Below are positions 1-6,366 of a stretch of DNA of 11,093 nt, piece after piece. Each line of letters opens with the position of its first letter. Position 1 is the first letter of the stretch. The notes under the pieces are model-generated. The model worked only from the letters and a program-made list of their open reading frames with translations. It was not told the origin of the DNA and made no database searches. Where the stretch lies: positions 1-11,093 of the forward strand of contig JAJBWA010000028.1 of assembly GCA_031935845.1 (NCBI GenBank), given 5' to 3'. The translations under genes and the position numbers were made by a program. The DNA comes from UBA9732 sp031935845 (GTDB lineage: Bacteria; Spirochaetota; Spirochaetia; Sphaerochaetales; Sphaerochaetaceae).

Positions 1-1
1 A

Positions 2-106
2 TTCGTCACAAGGGAAAGCGCAGGCGGCGGAACGTTCGCCGATTTCATCAGGGCTGCCGAGGAAAGAAAGCGCAGGGATGGAGAGAGAAGGAAAAACAAG
101 AAGTGA
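2..106 (+). CDS. C-terminal end of an unrecognised protein (5' truncated by window)
   Basis: Frame 2 is open from the window edge to a TGA at 104-106 and gives 34 residues that end in a strongly basic, Arg/Lys/Glu-rich tail (ending RRKNKK). The gene begins before the window, so its function cannot be read. The choice of frame is supported by the intrinsic terminator that starts 10 bases after this stop. Frame 1 is also open here, but it runs on through the terminator and is a shadow of the minus-strand glycosyltransferase gene. The basic tail might contact nucleic acid, but that is only a guess. Confidence 0.6.
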   Translation, partial: FVTRESAGGGTFADFIRAAEERKRRDGERRKNKK

Positions 107-115
107 ATACAGCTG

Positions 116-143
116 GGGCATCCGGAATACGGGTGCCCTTTTT
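116..143 (+). terminator. Intrinsic terminator after the first partial gene
   Basis: An 8-bp stem with one G-U pair (GGGCATCC at 116-123, GGGTGCCC at 131-138) encloses a 7-base loop and is followed directly by five T residues (139-143). It lies 10 bases after the stop of the upstream partial gene. On the other strand no T run follows the hairpin, so it should not serve the minus-strand operon that ends at 208. Confidence 0.8.
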
Positions 144-207
144 CATGGACTTTATTCCGGAACGACGACATCCACCGGCATCGGAATCTGAAAAGAGAAT
201 AAGGGAA

Positions 208-1110
208 TTACTCGGGGATCTTCCAGCTTTCGCAGAGGCTCTGGAAATCGGTCTTGTACAGACCTATGCGCGGCTTGACTTCCTCATTGATGACCTTGCC
301 GAGCATCTTGGGACCCTTGCGGATGAAATTGCGGCCCTTGATCTGACGCACGGAGAGGGCCTTTGAATAGAAGCGCTCGAAACCCTGCTGCTCGGAGCGG
401 TCCTCTATGAGGAACTGCTTGGAGTAGAAGAGCACGGCCATCTCGCTCATCGTATAGACGGGGTAACCGTACAGCCAGCATCTGACGCCGAAATCCAGGG
501 TCTGCCAGTATGCGCCGGAGATTTCCTCATCGTAGCCGCGGAGCCTCTGGAAGAGGGCACGGTCGTAGAGGCCGATTCCCAGGAACGGATAGAGGTTGGG
601 GTGGCATTCGGCAGACGGCATGAATGACAGAGGCTCGACTTCCTTTCCGGTCATGTGCGGGGCCCTGAGGATGGGGATTTCCTCGTTGCTCTTGTTGAAG
701 ATCCAGGGGCTGATCATTGCGGGATGGTCGTCCTGCTTCAGCTTGGCCTCCATGGGTTTCCAGTCAAAGCTCATCAGGTTGGTATCGCTGCGCATGGTAA
801 GGAAGTATGTGGTCATGCAGACATCGGCCAGTGCGTTGACGCGCTCGGCCAGGGAAGGGGCCTTGGGAAAGACGATGAAGGTCACGTCCGGGTACCTTGT
901 CTGCAGCTCGTCTATCGGGAAGCGGTCCGACTGCGATACCACGTGGAGACAGTAGTTGAAGTTCGCCACGAACCAGTCAAGGGTGCCGAAAAGGTCATCG
1001 GCCGTGCCCGTGTCCATGATTCCCACGGCAAGGAACTCCTCGCGGTGGAGCTGGTTGATGAGCTGTCCGATGTCCTGTTTCCTGGTGATGACTGAATACT
1101 TCTGGTTCAC
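208..1110 (-). CDS. Glycosyltransferase-like protein (GT-A / family 2 type)
   Basis: A 300-residue soluble protein with no signal peptide or clear membrane segment. The N-terminal half alternates beta-like strands and helices as in a GT-A nucleotide-sugar-binding fold. YFLTMRSDTNL (residues 102-112) sits where GT-A enzymes carry their DxD-type metal-binding motif, here R-S-D. The stretch around residues 190-216 (RGYDEEISGAYWQTLDFGVR, then CWLYGYPV) resembles the acceptor/catalytic 'GFDE...W..D.D...R...GY' region of family 2 enzymes. The start is GTG at 1108-1110 with no good ribosome binding site. The next in-frame Met is residue 32, inside the first conserved-looking strand, so GTG is preferred. 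The gene lies 26 bases after the transglutaminase-like lipoprotein gene and is last in the trmL operon. Donor and acceptor are unknown; a role in cell-surface or lipid glycosylation is inference. Confidence 0.6.
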   Translation of the reverse strand: MNQKYSVITRKQDIGQLINQLHREEFLAVGIMDTGTADDLFGTLDWFVANFNYCLHVVSQSDRFPIDELQTRYPDVTFIVFPKAPSLAERVNALADVCMTTYFLTMRSDTNLMSFDWKPMEAKLKQDDHPAMISPWIFNKSNEEIPILRAPHMTGKEVEPLSFMPSAECHPNLYPFLGIGLYDRALFQRLRGYDEEISGAYWQTLDFGVRCWLYGYPVYTMSEMAVLFYSKQFLIEDRSEQQGFERFYSKALSVRQIKGRNFIRKGPKMLGKVINEEVKPRIGLYKTDFQSLCESWKIPE

Positions 1111-1136
1111 AACTCGATATACTAAACGTAATCAGC

Positions 1137-2330
1137 TCAGATGTCCAGCATGATGGTCAGCATCTGCTCGTCGATGCTGTATTCCAGGCTCGATATGTGC
1201 CGGCCCATGTAGTCGTCGATCATATCGAATACACCGCTCTGGGTGAACAGGTCGTCGATGGCTTCGGTGAAGGCGCGGTAGCTGGTGAACCTGACGGTGG
1301 GCTTCATGCCCAGGTCCTCGGCACGGAGGAAGGCCTTTGCCACGTTCTTCCTGGAATAGCTGTCCACGGACATGCCGTAGCGGCGGAAGAACTCCAGGTC
1401 ATCGGAGCTGCACTCCGGAATGGAAACGGCGTTCTCTATCACGTGGGTCCTGACCAGCTCGTCCGTGGTGATGCAGAGGAAGCGGTAGTCCGGCGTCCCC
1501 TCGACCGATGAGACCGACAGCCCGCTTGTCACGTCGACCTGGTACCATCTGCCGTTGATCTTCACTACGTTCCATGCGTGTCCCAGCGTGGTTCCGAGCA
1601 TGCCTGTGGAATGTGTCAGACGTCCGTGCACCACGGTGCAGGGGATGCCGAAGCACTGCATGATGAACTCGAAGGACTTTGCAAAGGATGCACAGACTCC
1701 GCTGTGGTTCACCATGACCGAGTACATGGTCTGGTCGAGGTTCAGCTCATCGTACGTGCAGGTCTCTATCAGGTATTCATACACCGCCCTGACGGTCTCG
1801 TAGGAAGCGTCCGTCCTGCCTATGGCACGCACGACGTCCACCAGCGACCGGTAGATGGCGTCGTTGGCCGCAGCTATCTGTGCACGGTCCATGCTGTACT
1901 TGAACTCCACGCGATGTCCTGAAATGACGTTGTTGACGTAGCTTGTGACATATGTGTAGCCGTCGGACCAGAATATCTCGGGGTGGTCCATCAGCAGACA
2001 GTCGTAGGCCTTCTGTATCGTCTCCTGGGGGATGGATCCGCAGTTCCAGCTGGAATTCAGGTGGGTAAGGCAGTCCAGCATGGCTTCATAGGCAATCTGC
2101 TCCTGGCCGGAAAGGCAGTCGTAGCACCAGGTGTCAACGGGTTCCTGTTCAGAAGAGGCTTCGGCTGCCGCACCGGTTGTCTCCTCCGCAGCACCGGAAG
2201 AAGTTCCGGCAGTTGCCCCTGCCGAAGCCCCGACGGAAGATCCGGAGCTTCCCGAGGAAGCCGCTGCGCATGAGGGCAGCGAGAGTATCAGGATGATCAC
2301 CAGAAGGAATGCCTGTATCTTACGTGTCAT
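1137..2330 (-). CDS. Transglutaminase-like lipoprotein (cysteine-protease fold)
   Basis: A 397-residue protein. The N-terminus has a basic start (TRK), a hydrophobic core (residues 7-19) and LPSC, a loose lipobox of the kind spirochaetes use, predicting lipidation on C21. Residues about 22-64 form a Ser/Ala/Gly/Thr/Glu-rich linker. A transglutaminase-like core follows with the expected order of catalytic residues: C213 in SGVCASF, H251 in GHAWN and D266 in YQVDVT. Extra cysteines at 69, 72, 87, 97 and 111 suggest disulfides outside the cytoplasm. Bacterial members of this superfamily are mostly peptidases or amidases, but the substrate here is unknown. The ATG start has a GGAGG seven bases upstream and overlaps the trmL stop (ATGA), which suggests translational coupling. 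No DNA-level break is visible. Confidence 0.85.
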   Translation of the reverse strand: MTRKIQAFLLVIILILSLPSCAAASSGSSGSSVGASAGATAGTSSGAAEETTGAAAEASSEQEPVDTWCYDCLSGQEQIAYEAMLDCLTHLNSSWNCGSIPQETIQKAYDCLLMDHPEIFWSDGYTYVTSYVNNVISGHRVEFKYSMDRAQIAAANDAIYRSLVDVVRAIGRTDASYETVRAVYEYLIETCTYDELNLDQTMYSVMVNHSGVCASFAKSFEFIMQCFGIPCTVVHGRLTHSTGMLGTTLGHAWNVVKINGRWYQVDVTSGLSVSSVEGTPDYRFLCITTDELVRTHVIENAVSIPECSSDDLEFFRRYGMSVDSYSRKNVAKAFLRAEDLGMKPTVRFTSYRAFTEAIDDLFTQSGVFDMIDDYMGRHISSLEYSIDEQMLTIMLDI

Positions 2331-2830
2331 AATGTGCCTCCAAGGTTGCCTTCCGGCTTCAGGCCGTCGAATCCGCTGCGCCTGAGGATCTCGTAGACCG
2401 CAACGGCAACGGCGTTGGAAAGGTTCAGAGACCTCTTGCCTTCAAGCATGGGAATCCTCACGCAGGTTTCCTGATGGGCAAGGAGCATCTCGTCTCCCAG
2501 GCCTCTGCTTTCGCGCCCGAATGCAAGCCAGACCTGGTCTCCCATCAGCTCCTCGGAAGGGATGTCCCAGTAGTTGCGATGTCCTTTCTGCGAGAAAAAC
2601 CAGATCTTTTCATTGCCATGTGCGCGGAAGAAGGCATCGTCGTCCTCGTACTCTGCAATCTCCAGGCCTTCCCAGTAATCGAGTCCGGCGCGGAGCAGAT
2701 GCTTCTCGTCAAGCGAGAATCCCAGCGGGTGCACGAGGTGCAGGACACTGCCCGTGGCGCTGCAGGTGCGGGAGATGTTTCCCGTGTTCTGAGGAATTTC
2801 CGGCTGGAACAGGACGATGTTGATCTTCAT
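2327..2830 (-). CDS. trmL: tRNA (cytidine/uridine-34-2'-O)-methyltransferase TrmL
   Basis: A 167-residue SPOUT-class methyltransferase, close to the usual length of about 155-170. In this family the enzyme methylates the ribose of wobble base 34 in certain tRNA-Leu species using S-adenosylmethionine. All three hallmark regions are visible: the N-terminal LFQPEIPQNTGNISRTC, a central LAFGRESRGL, and the C-terminal knot IPM followed by RSLNLSNAVAVAVYE, which forms the SAM site. The start is the ATG at 2828-2830, giving MKINIVLFQPEIP as in the family. An in-frame GTG at 2890 would add 20 residues unlike any TrmL and would run through the promoter region. A weak purine-rich ribosome binding site precedes the ATG. 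This is the first gene of the minus-strand operon and overlaps the lipoprotein gene by four bases. Confidence 0.93.
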   Translation of the reverse strand: MKINIVLFQPEIPQNTGNISRTCSATGSVLHLVHPLGFSLDEKHLLRAGLDYWEGLEIAEYEDDDAFFRAHGNEKIWFFSQKGHRNYWDIPSEELMGDQVWLAFGRESRGLGDEMLLAHQETCVRIPMLEGKRSLNLSNAVAVAVYEILRRSGFDGLKPEGNLGGTL

Positions 2831-2850
2831 GAGGCTCTTCCCGGTCAGAC

Positions 2851-2901
2851 AGCATATCACGTTTTCAGTCCGTGTTGAAAGCATCTGCACTTTGTATTAT
2901 A
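2851..2901 (-). promoter_or_regulatory. Candidate promoter(s) for the trmL operon
   Basis: Two alternatives can be read on the minus strand. One is TTCAAC (complement of 2874-2879), a 17-base spacer and TATGCT (complement of 2851-2856), giving a leader of about 15 bases. The other is a perfect TATAAT (complement of 2896-2901) without a recognisable -35 or extended -10 element. The first shares its -35 with the serS promoter and the second shares its -10. Neither has been tested. Confidence 0.4.
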
Positions 2902-2903
2902 GT
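2875..2903 (+). promoter_or_regulatory. Sigma-70-type promoter for serS operon
   Basis: TTGAAA (2875-2880), a 17-base spacer and TATAGT (2898-2903), with transcription expected to start near 2910. The predicted leader of about 50 bases can fold a small hairpin: GTGC 2921-2924 with GCAC 2933-2936, extended by ACC/GGT (2918-2920 with 2942-2944) across a bulge. It ends just before the serS ribosome binding site. I do not recognise a riboswitch or T-box in it. Confidence 0.65.
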
Positions 2904-2958
2904 TCTGAGGGGACCGGACCGTGCCGTAGACTGCACCTCCCGGTACAGAGGAAAGATT

Positions 2959-4236
2959 ATGATTGACTACAGAGAGCTGAAAACCAGACGTGACGAGATT
3001 GCGAAGAACATCGCCGACAGGAACATGGTCGTCGATGTCGACGAAGCCATCAGGCTTCAGGACAGAAGGGCGGAGCTCATGAAGCTCGCCGAGGACCTGA
3101 GGGCCGTGAGGAACAACAATGCCCAGAAGATGAAGGGCAAGATGGACAACGAGGAACGTCAGAAGCTCATAGAGGAAGGCCGCTACGTCAAGGACCGCAT
3201 CGCCGCGGTGGAGACCGAGCTCGAGGCGGTGGACAAGGACTTCAACACCATCATCAGGCAGATTCCCAACTATGCACATCCCAGCGCACCGGTGGGAAAG
3301 GAAGACAAGGACAACACGGCAATAAAGTACGTCGGCAAGCCGCCCGTATTCACCTTCAAGCCGCTTGACCACGTGCAGCTCGGCGAGAAGCTGGACCTGA
3401 TCGACTTCGAGACCGGAACAAAGGTCAGCGGACCCAAGTTCTACTACCTGAAGAACGAGGCCGTCCTGCTTCAGATGGCACTCGAGAACTATGCCATGAA
3501 CATCGTGCTCAAGCACGGCTTCACACCGTTCATCACTCCCGATGTCGCCAAGGAAGAGATCCTGGAGGGTATCGGATTCAACCCGCGCGGAGCCGAGAGC
3601 AACATCTACACCGTCGAGGGAACGGGAACCGCACTTGTCGGAACCGCCGAGATCACGCTGGGCGGCTACTACAGCGGCGAGACGCTGGACAAGAGCCGTC
3701 TGCCCATCAGGATGACGGGACTTTCACACTGCTTCAGGCGCGAGGCCGGCGGAGCAGGCCAGTTCTCCAAGGGACTGTACAGGGTCCACCAGTTCTCCAA
3801 GCTCGAGATGTTCGTCATCTGCCTGCCCGAGGATTCGGACCGCCTGCATGAGGAGATCCTCTCCATCGAGGAAGAGATCTTCAGCGGACTCGGACTGGCA
3901 TACAGGGTGGTGGACACTTGCACCGGAGACCTCGGAGCTCCCGCATACCGCAAGTTCGACATAGAGGCCTGGATGCCCGGCCGCGGAGACGAGGGCGAGT
4001 ACGGTGAGGTCACGTCCACCAGCAACTGCACCGACTACCAGAGCCGAAACCTCAACGTCAGATACAAGGACGATGACGGAAAGTCCAAATACGTCCATAT
4101 GCTCAACGGAACGGCAGTGGCCCTCTCAAGGGCTGTGGTGGCCGTGATGGAGAACTACCAGCAGGAAGACGGCAGCATCAGGATTCCCGATGCCCTGGTT
4201 CCTCTGATGGGCGGCAGGACCGAGATCAGACGCTGA
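2959..4236 (+). CDS. serS: Serine--tRNA ligase (seryl-tRNA synthetase)
   Basis: A 425-residue class II aminoacyl-tRNA synthetase of the usual length. It charges tRNA-Ser (and tRNA-Sec where present) with serine using ATP. Residues 1 to about 105 form the long charged helical hairpin that grips the tRNA variable arm. The catalytic core follows: motif 2 around residues 254-270 (GLSHCFRREAGGAG, then QFS), TCTGDLGAPAYRKFDIEAW (320-338), the serine-pocket region EVTSTSNCTDYQSR (350-363), and motif 3 around NGTAVALSRAVVAVMENYQ (383-401), with R391 the likely ATP-binding arginine. The ATG at 2959 follows an AGAGGAAA ribosome binding site. An upstream in-frame start at 2872 lies inside the promoter and would add non-family residues. 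First gene of the serS-pncB-PAP2 operon. Confidence 0.96.
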   Translation: MIDYRELKTRRDEIAKNIADRNMVVDVDEAIRLQDRRAELMKLAEDLRAVRNNNAQKMKGKMDNEERQKLIEEGRYVKDRIAAVETELEAVDKDFNTIIRQIPNYAHPSAPVGKEDKDNTAIKYVGKPPVFTFKPLDHVQLGEKLDLIDFETGTKVSGPKFYYLKNEAVLLQMALENYAMNIVLKHGFTPFITPDVAKEEILEGIGFNPRGAESNIYTVEGTGTALVGTAEITLGGYYSGETLDKSRLPIRMTGLSHCFRREAGGAGQFSKGLYRVHQFSKLEMFVICLPEDSDRLHEEILSIEEEIFSGLGLAYRVVDTCTGDLGAPAYRKFDIEAWMPGRGDEGEYGEVTSTSNCTDYQSRNLNVRYKDDDGKSKYVHMLNGTAVALSRAVVAVMENYQQEDGSIRIPDALVPLMGGRTEIRR

Positions 4237-4264
4237 GTCTGAAAAAGCAGCAAGGAGGCCTTGT

Positions 4265-5713
4265 ATGGTAGCTGATGTCAGCGCACTGACTACTGATTTC
4301 TACGAGCTCACGATGATGCAGGGATACTTCCTGAACAACGAGAACCCTGATGTGGTGTTCGACATGTTCTACAGGAAGAATCCGTTCGACGGGGGCTATG
4401 CGGTATTCGCAGGTCTGGGAGAGATGCTCTCCGAACTCGAGAGCCTGAACTTCAGCTCCAACGACATCGCCTACCTCAGGAGCCTGAACATCTTCGATGC
4501 AAGGTTCCTGGAGTTCCTTTCCACATACAGGTTCCACGGCGACATCTATGCACCCAAGGAAGGCACCACGGTGTTTCCGGGCGAGCCTCTGGTCAGGGTC
4601 CACACCAAGCTCATCGACGCTCAGCTGATAGAGAGCCTTCTTCTGAACACCATCAACTTCCAGACCCTGATAGCCACCAAGGCCATGAGGGTCTGCACCG
4701 CTGCCGACAACGGCACGGTCATGGAGTTCGGCCTCAGGAGGGCACAGGGCATGGACGGAGGCCTCAGCGCTTCCAGGGCCGCATACATCGGCGGATGCAG
4801 GCTCACCAGCAACACCCTGGCCGGAAAGGTATTCGGCATTCCCGTAGGCGGAACCATGGCCCACAGCTGGATCATGGCCTACGACAACGAGCTTGAGGCA
4901 TTCAGGGAGTTCGCCAAGATCTATCCCAACAACTGCATCCTGCTGATAGACACCTACGACACGCTGGGCAGCGGAATCGAGAATGCCATAATCGTAGGCA
5001 AGGAGCAGAAGGCCAAGGGCCTGAAGATGGGCGTCAGGATCGATTCCGGAGACCTTTCCTATCTTGCAAGGGAAGTGCGCAAAAAGCTGGACGAGGCCGG
5101 ACTCGAGGATGCCACCATCTGCGTCTCCAACGACCTTACGGAGGAAATCATCACAACGCTGGTCAACGACGGGGTGCCCATCAACTCATGGGGTGTGGGA
5201 ACCAACCTGGTCACCGGCGGCAACCAGAGCGCGCTGGGCGGTGTGTACAAGCTTGCCGCAAAGAGCAGGCCGGACGGCACGTACCAGCCCACCATCAAGG
5301 TCAGCAACTCATACGCAAAGACCACCAACCCCGGCATCAAGCAGATCTACAGGTTCTACGGACCGGATGACCTTGCCATAGCCGACCTCATCACTCTTGA
5401 TGACGAGCAGATCAAGCCGGGCAAGGACATAGTGTTCTACCATCCGTTCACGGACGGAGACCTGTTCCAGCTCAAGGCCGACGGATATACGCGGTATGAG
5501 AAACTGCTGAACATGGTGATGAAGGACGGAAAGATCTGTGTCCCCACCAGGGACCTCAAGGAGATCCAGGCCTTTGCAAAGGAGAGCCAGAGCCACTTCC
5601 ACAGCACGTACAAGCGACTCATCAACCCCCATATCTACAAGGTCTCGCTCTCCAGGAAACTCAAGAACCTCAAGCATGACCTCATCCTCGAGACAAAAGG
5701 AATCGAAAGCTGA
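4265..5713 (+). CDS. pncB: Nicotinate phosphoribosyltransferase
   Basis: A 482-residue cytosolic enzyme of the Preiss-Handler NAD salvage route. It joins nicotinate to PRPP, with ATP hydrolysis, to give nicotinate mononucleotide. Family signatures: DFYELTMMQGYF (11-22), EFGLRRAQGMDGG (154-166), GTMAHSWIMAY (196-206) with H200 as the probable phosphorylated histidine, DTYDTLGSGIENAI (229-242), RIDSGDLSYLAREV (258-271), SNDLTEEI (288-295) and GVGTNLVTGGNQSALGGVYK (310-329) for the phosphate site. The length fits the longer bacterial form. The start is well set by a perfect AAGGAGG six bases before the ATG. It lies 28 bases after serS with no terminator or clear promoter between, so the two are probably co-transcribed. 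Its TGA overlaps the PAP2 ATG by one base (TGATG). Confidence 0.95.
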   Translation: MVADVSALTTDFYELTMMQGYFLNNENPDVVFDMFYRKNPFDGGYAVFAGLGEMLSELESLNFSSNDIAYLRSLNIFDARFLEFLSTYRFHGDIYAPKEGTTVFPGEPLVRVHTKLIDAQLIESLLLNTINFQTLIATKAMRVCTAADNGTVMEFGLRRAQGMDGGLSASRAAYIGGCRLTSNTLAGKVFGIPVGGTMAHSWIMAYDNELEAFREFAKIYPNNCILLIDTYDTLGSGIENAIIVGKEQKAKGLKMGVRIDSGDLSYLAREVRKKLDEAGLEDATICVSNDLTEEIITTLVNDGVPINSWGVGTNLVTGGNQSALGGVYKLAAKSRPDGTYQPTIKVSNSYAKTTNPGIKQIYRFYGPDDLAIADLITLDDEQIKPGKDIVFYHPFTDGDLFQLKADGYTRYEKLLNMVMKDGKICVPTRDLKEIQAFAKESQSHFHSTYKRLINPHIYKVSLSRKLKNLKHDLILETKGIES

Positions 5714-6366
5714 TGGAAAGAGACAACGGATTCAGGACAGGACTTATCGTCAGCGCCGTGCTGTTCGCGCTGTTCATCATCTTCACCCTCACGGTGAAGA
5801 CCGTTGATCCGGCGCCCGTGGGATGGGCCGGGGAGATCATCGGATTCTCCAAGGTCAACAGGACCATGCACGACATGTTCTCCTACAACGACGGTGCATA
5901 CCAGTTCACAAAGACGCTCGGGTACATCTGCCTCATGGTGGTTGCCGTGAACGGACTCTACGCTGCAGTCGATTTCTTCAGGCAGAGGGGAAGCATACGC
6001 CTCATGGACAGGAAGAACGTGATAACCTGCGTGTTCTACGTGGTGGTCGGACTCTTCTATGTCCTGTTCGAGATTGTGGTGATCAACAACCGCCCCATAG
6101 CGGCCGAGGCCTCCTATCCGTCAAGCCACACCATGCTTGCCCTGTGCGTGCTTTACAGCGAGTTCGTGCTCCTGGGTTTCCGCTCGGAACGCTACGGATT
6201 CGCGGCATCGATCCTGAGGGTATTCTGCATCATAGCCATGATCTCAATGGTGGTCTTCAGGTTCCTCAGCGGAGTGCACTGGTTCACCGACATCTGCGGC
6301 GGAGTTCTTCTTTCCCTTTCGCTGATGTGCCTTTACGGAACGTTCATCAGACGTTTCTGCCGCTGA
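5713..6366 (+). CDS. PAP2-family membrane phosphatase
   Basis: A 217-residue integral membrane protein with about five or six hydrophobic segments (near residues 10-27, 66-87, 103-124, 139-157, 165-183 and 194-212). The three PAP2 phosphatase motifs are present in degenerate form: motif 1 ends NNRP (R127, P128) but has E120 where the family's lysine usually is; motif 2 is YPSSH (135-139) rather than PSGH; motif 3 is R183 FLSGV H189 WFT D193. H189 should be the phospho-accepting histidine and H139 the acid. Likely substrates are lipid phosphates such as phosphatidate, PGP or undecaprenyl pyrophosphate; the sequence does not decide which. The start is coupled to the pncB stop (TGATG). Its last 40 codons, including R183, H189 and D193, are antisense to the tail of dinB. 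Confidence 0.85.
   Translation: MERDNGFRTGLIVSAVLFALFIIFTLTVKTVDPAPVGWAGEIIGFSKVNRTMHDMFSYNDGAYQFTKTLGYICLMVVAVNGLYAAVDFFRQRGSIRLMDRKNVITCVFYVVVGLFYVLFEIVVINNRPIAAEASYPSSHTMLALCVLYSEFVLLGFRSERYGFAASILRVFCIIAMISMVVFRFLSGVHWFTDICGGVLLSLSLMCLYGTFIRRFCR

Noticed and set aside
103..366. An 87-codon plus-strand open frame near the window start
   Set aside because: It runs through the terminator at 116-143 and then opposite the glycosyltransferase gene in the shadow register, with no ribosome binding site.
2831..2890. A GTG-initiated 20-residue N-terminal extension of TrmL
   Set aside because: The extension does not resemble TrmL proteins, overlaps the divergent promoters, and the internal ATG gives the normal family start.
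2904..2958. A T-box or riboswitch in the serS leader
   Set aside because: The leader is only about 50 bases, lacks the T-box conserved sequence and has no terminator; only a small hairpin is visible.
2857..3516. A 219-codon minus-strand open frame opposite serS
   Set aside because: Same register effect; it also runs across the promoter region, and its sequence shows no domain.
4226..4864. A 212-codon minus-strand open frame opposite pncB
   Set aside because: Same codon-aligned antisense register; pncB is unmistakable on the plus strand.
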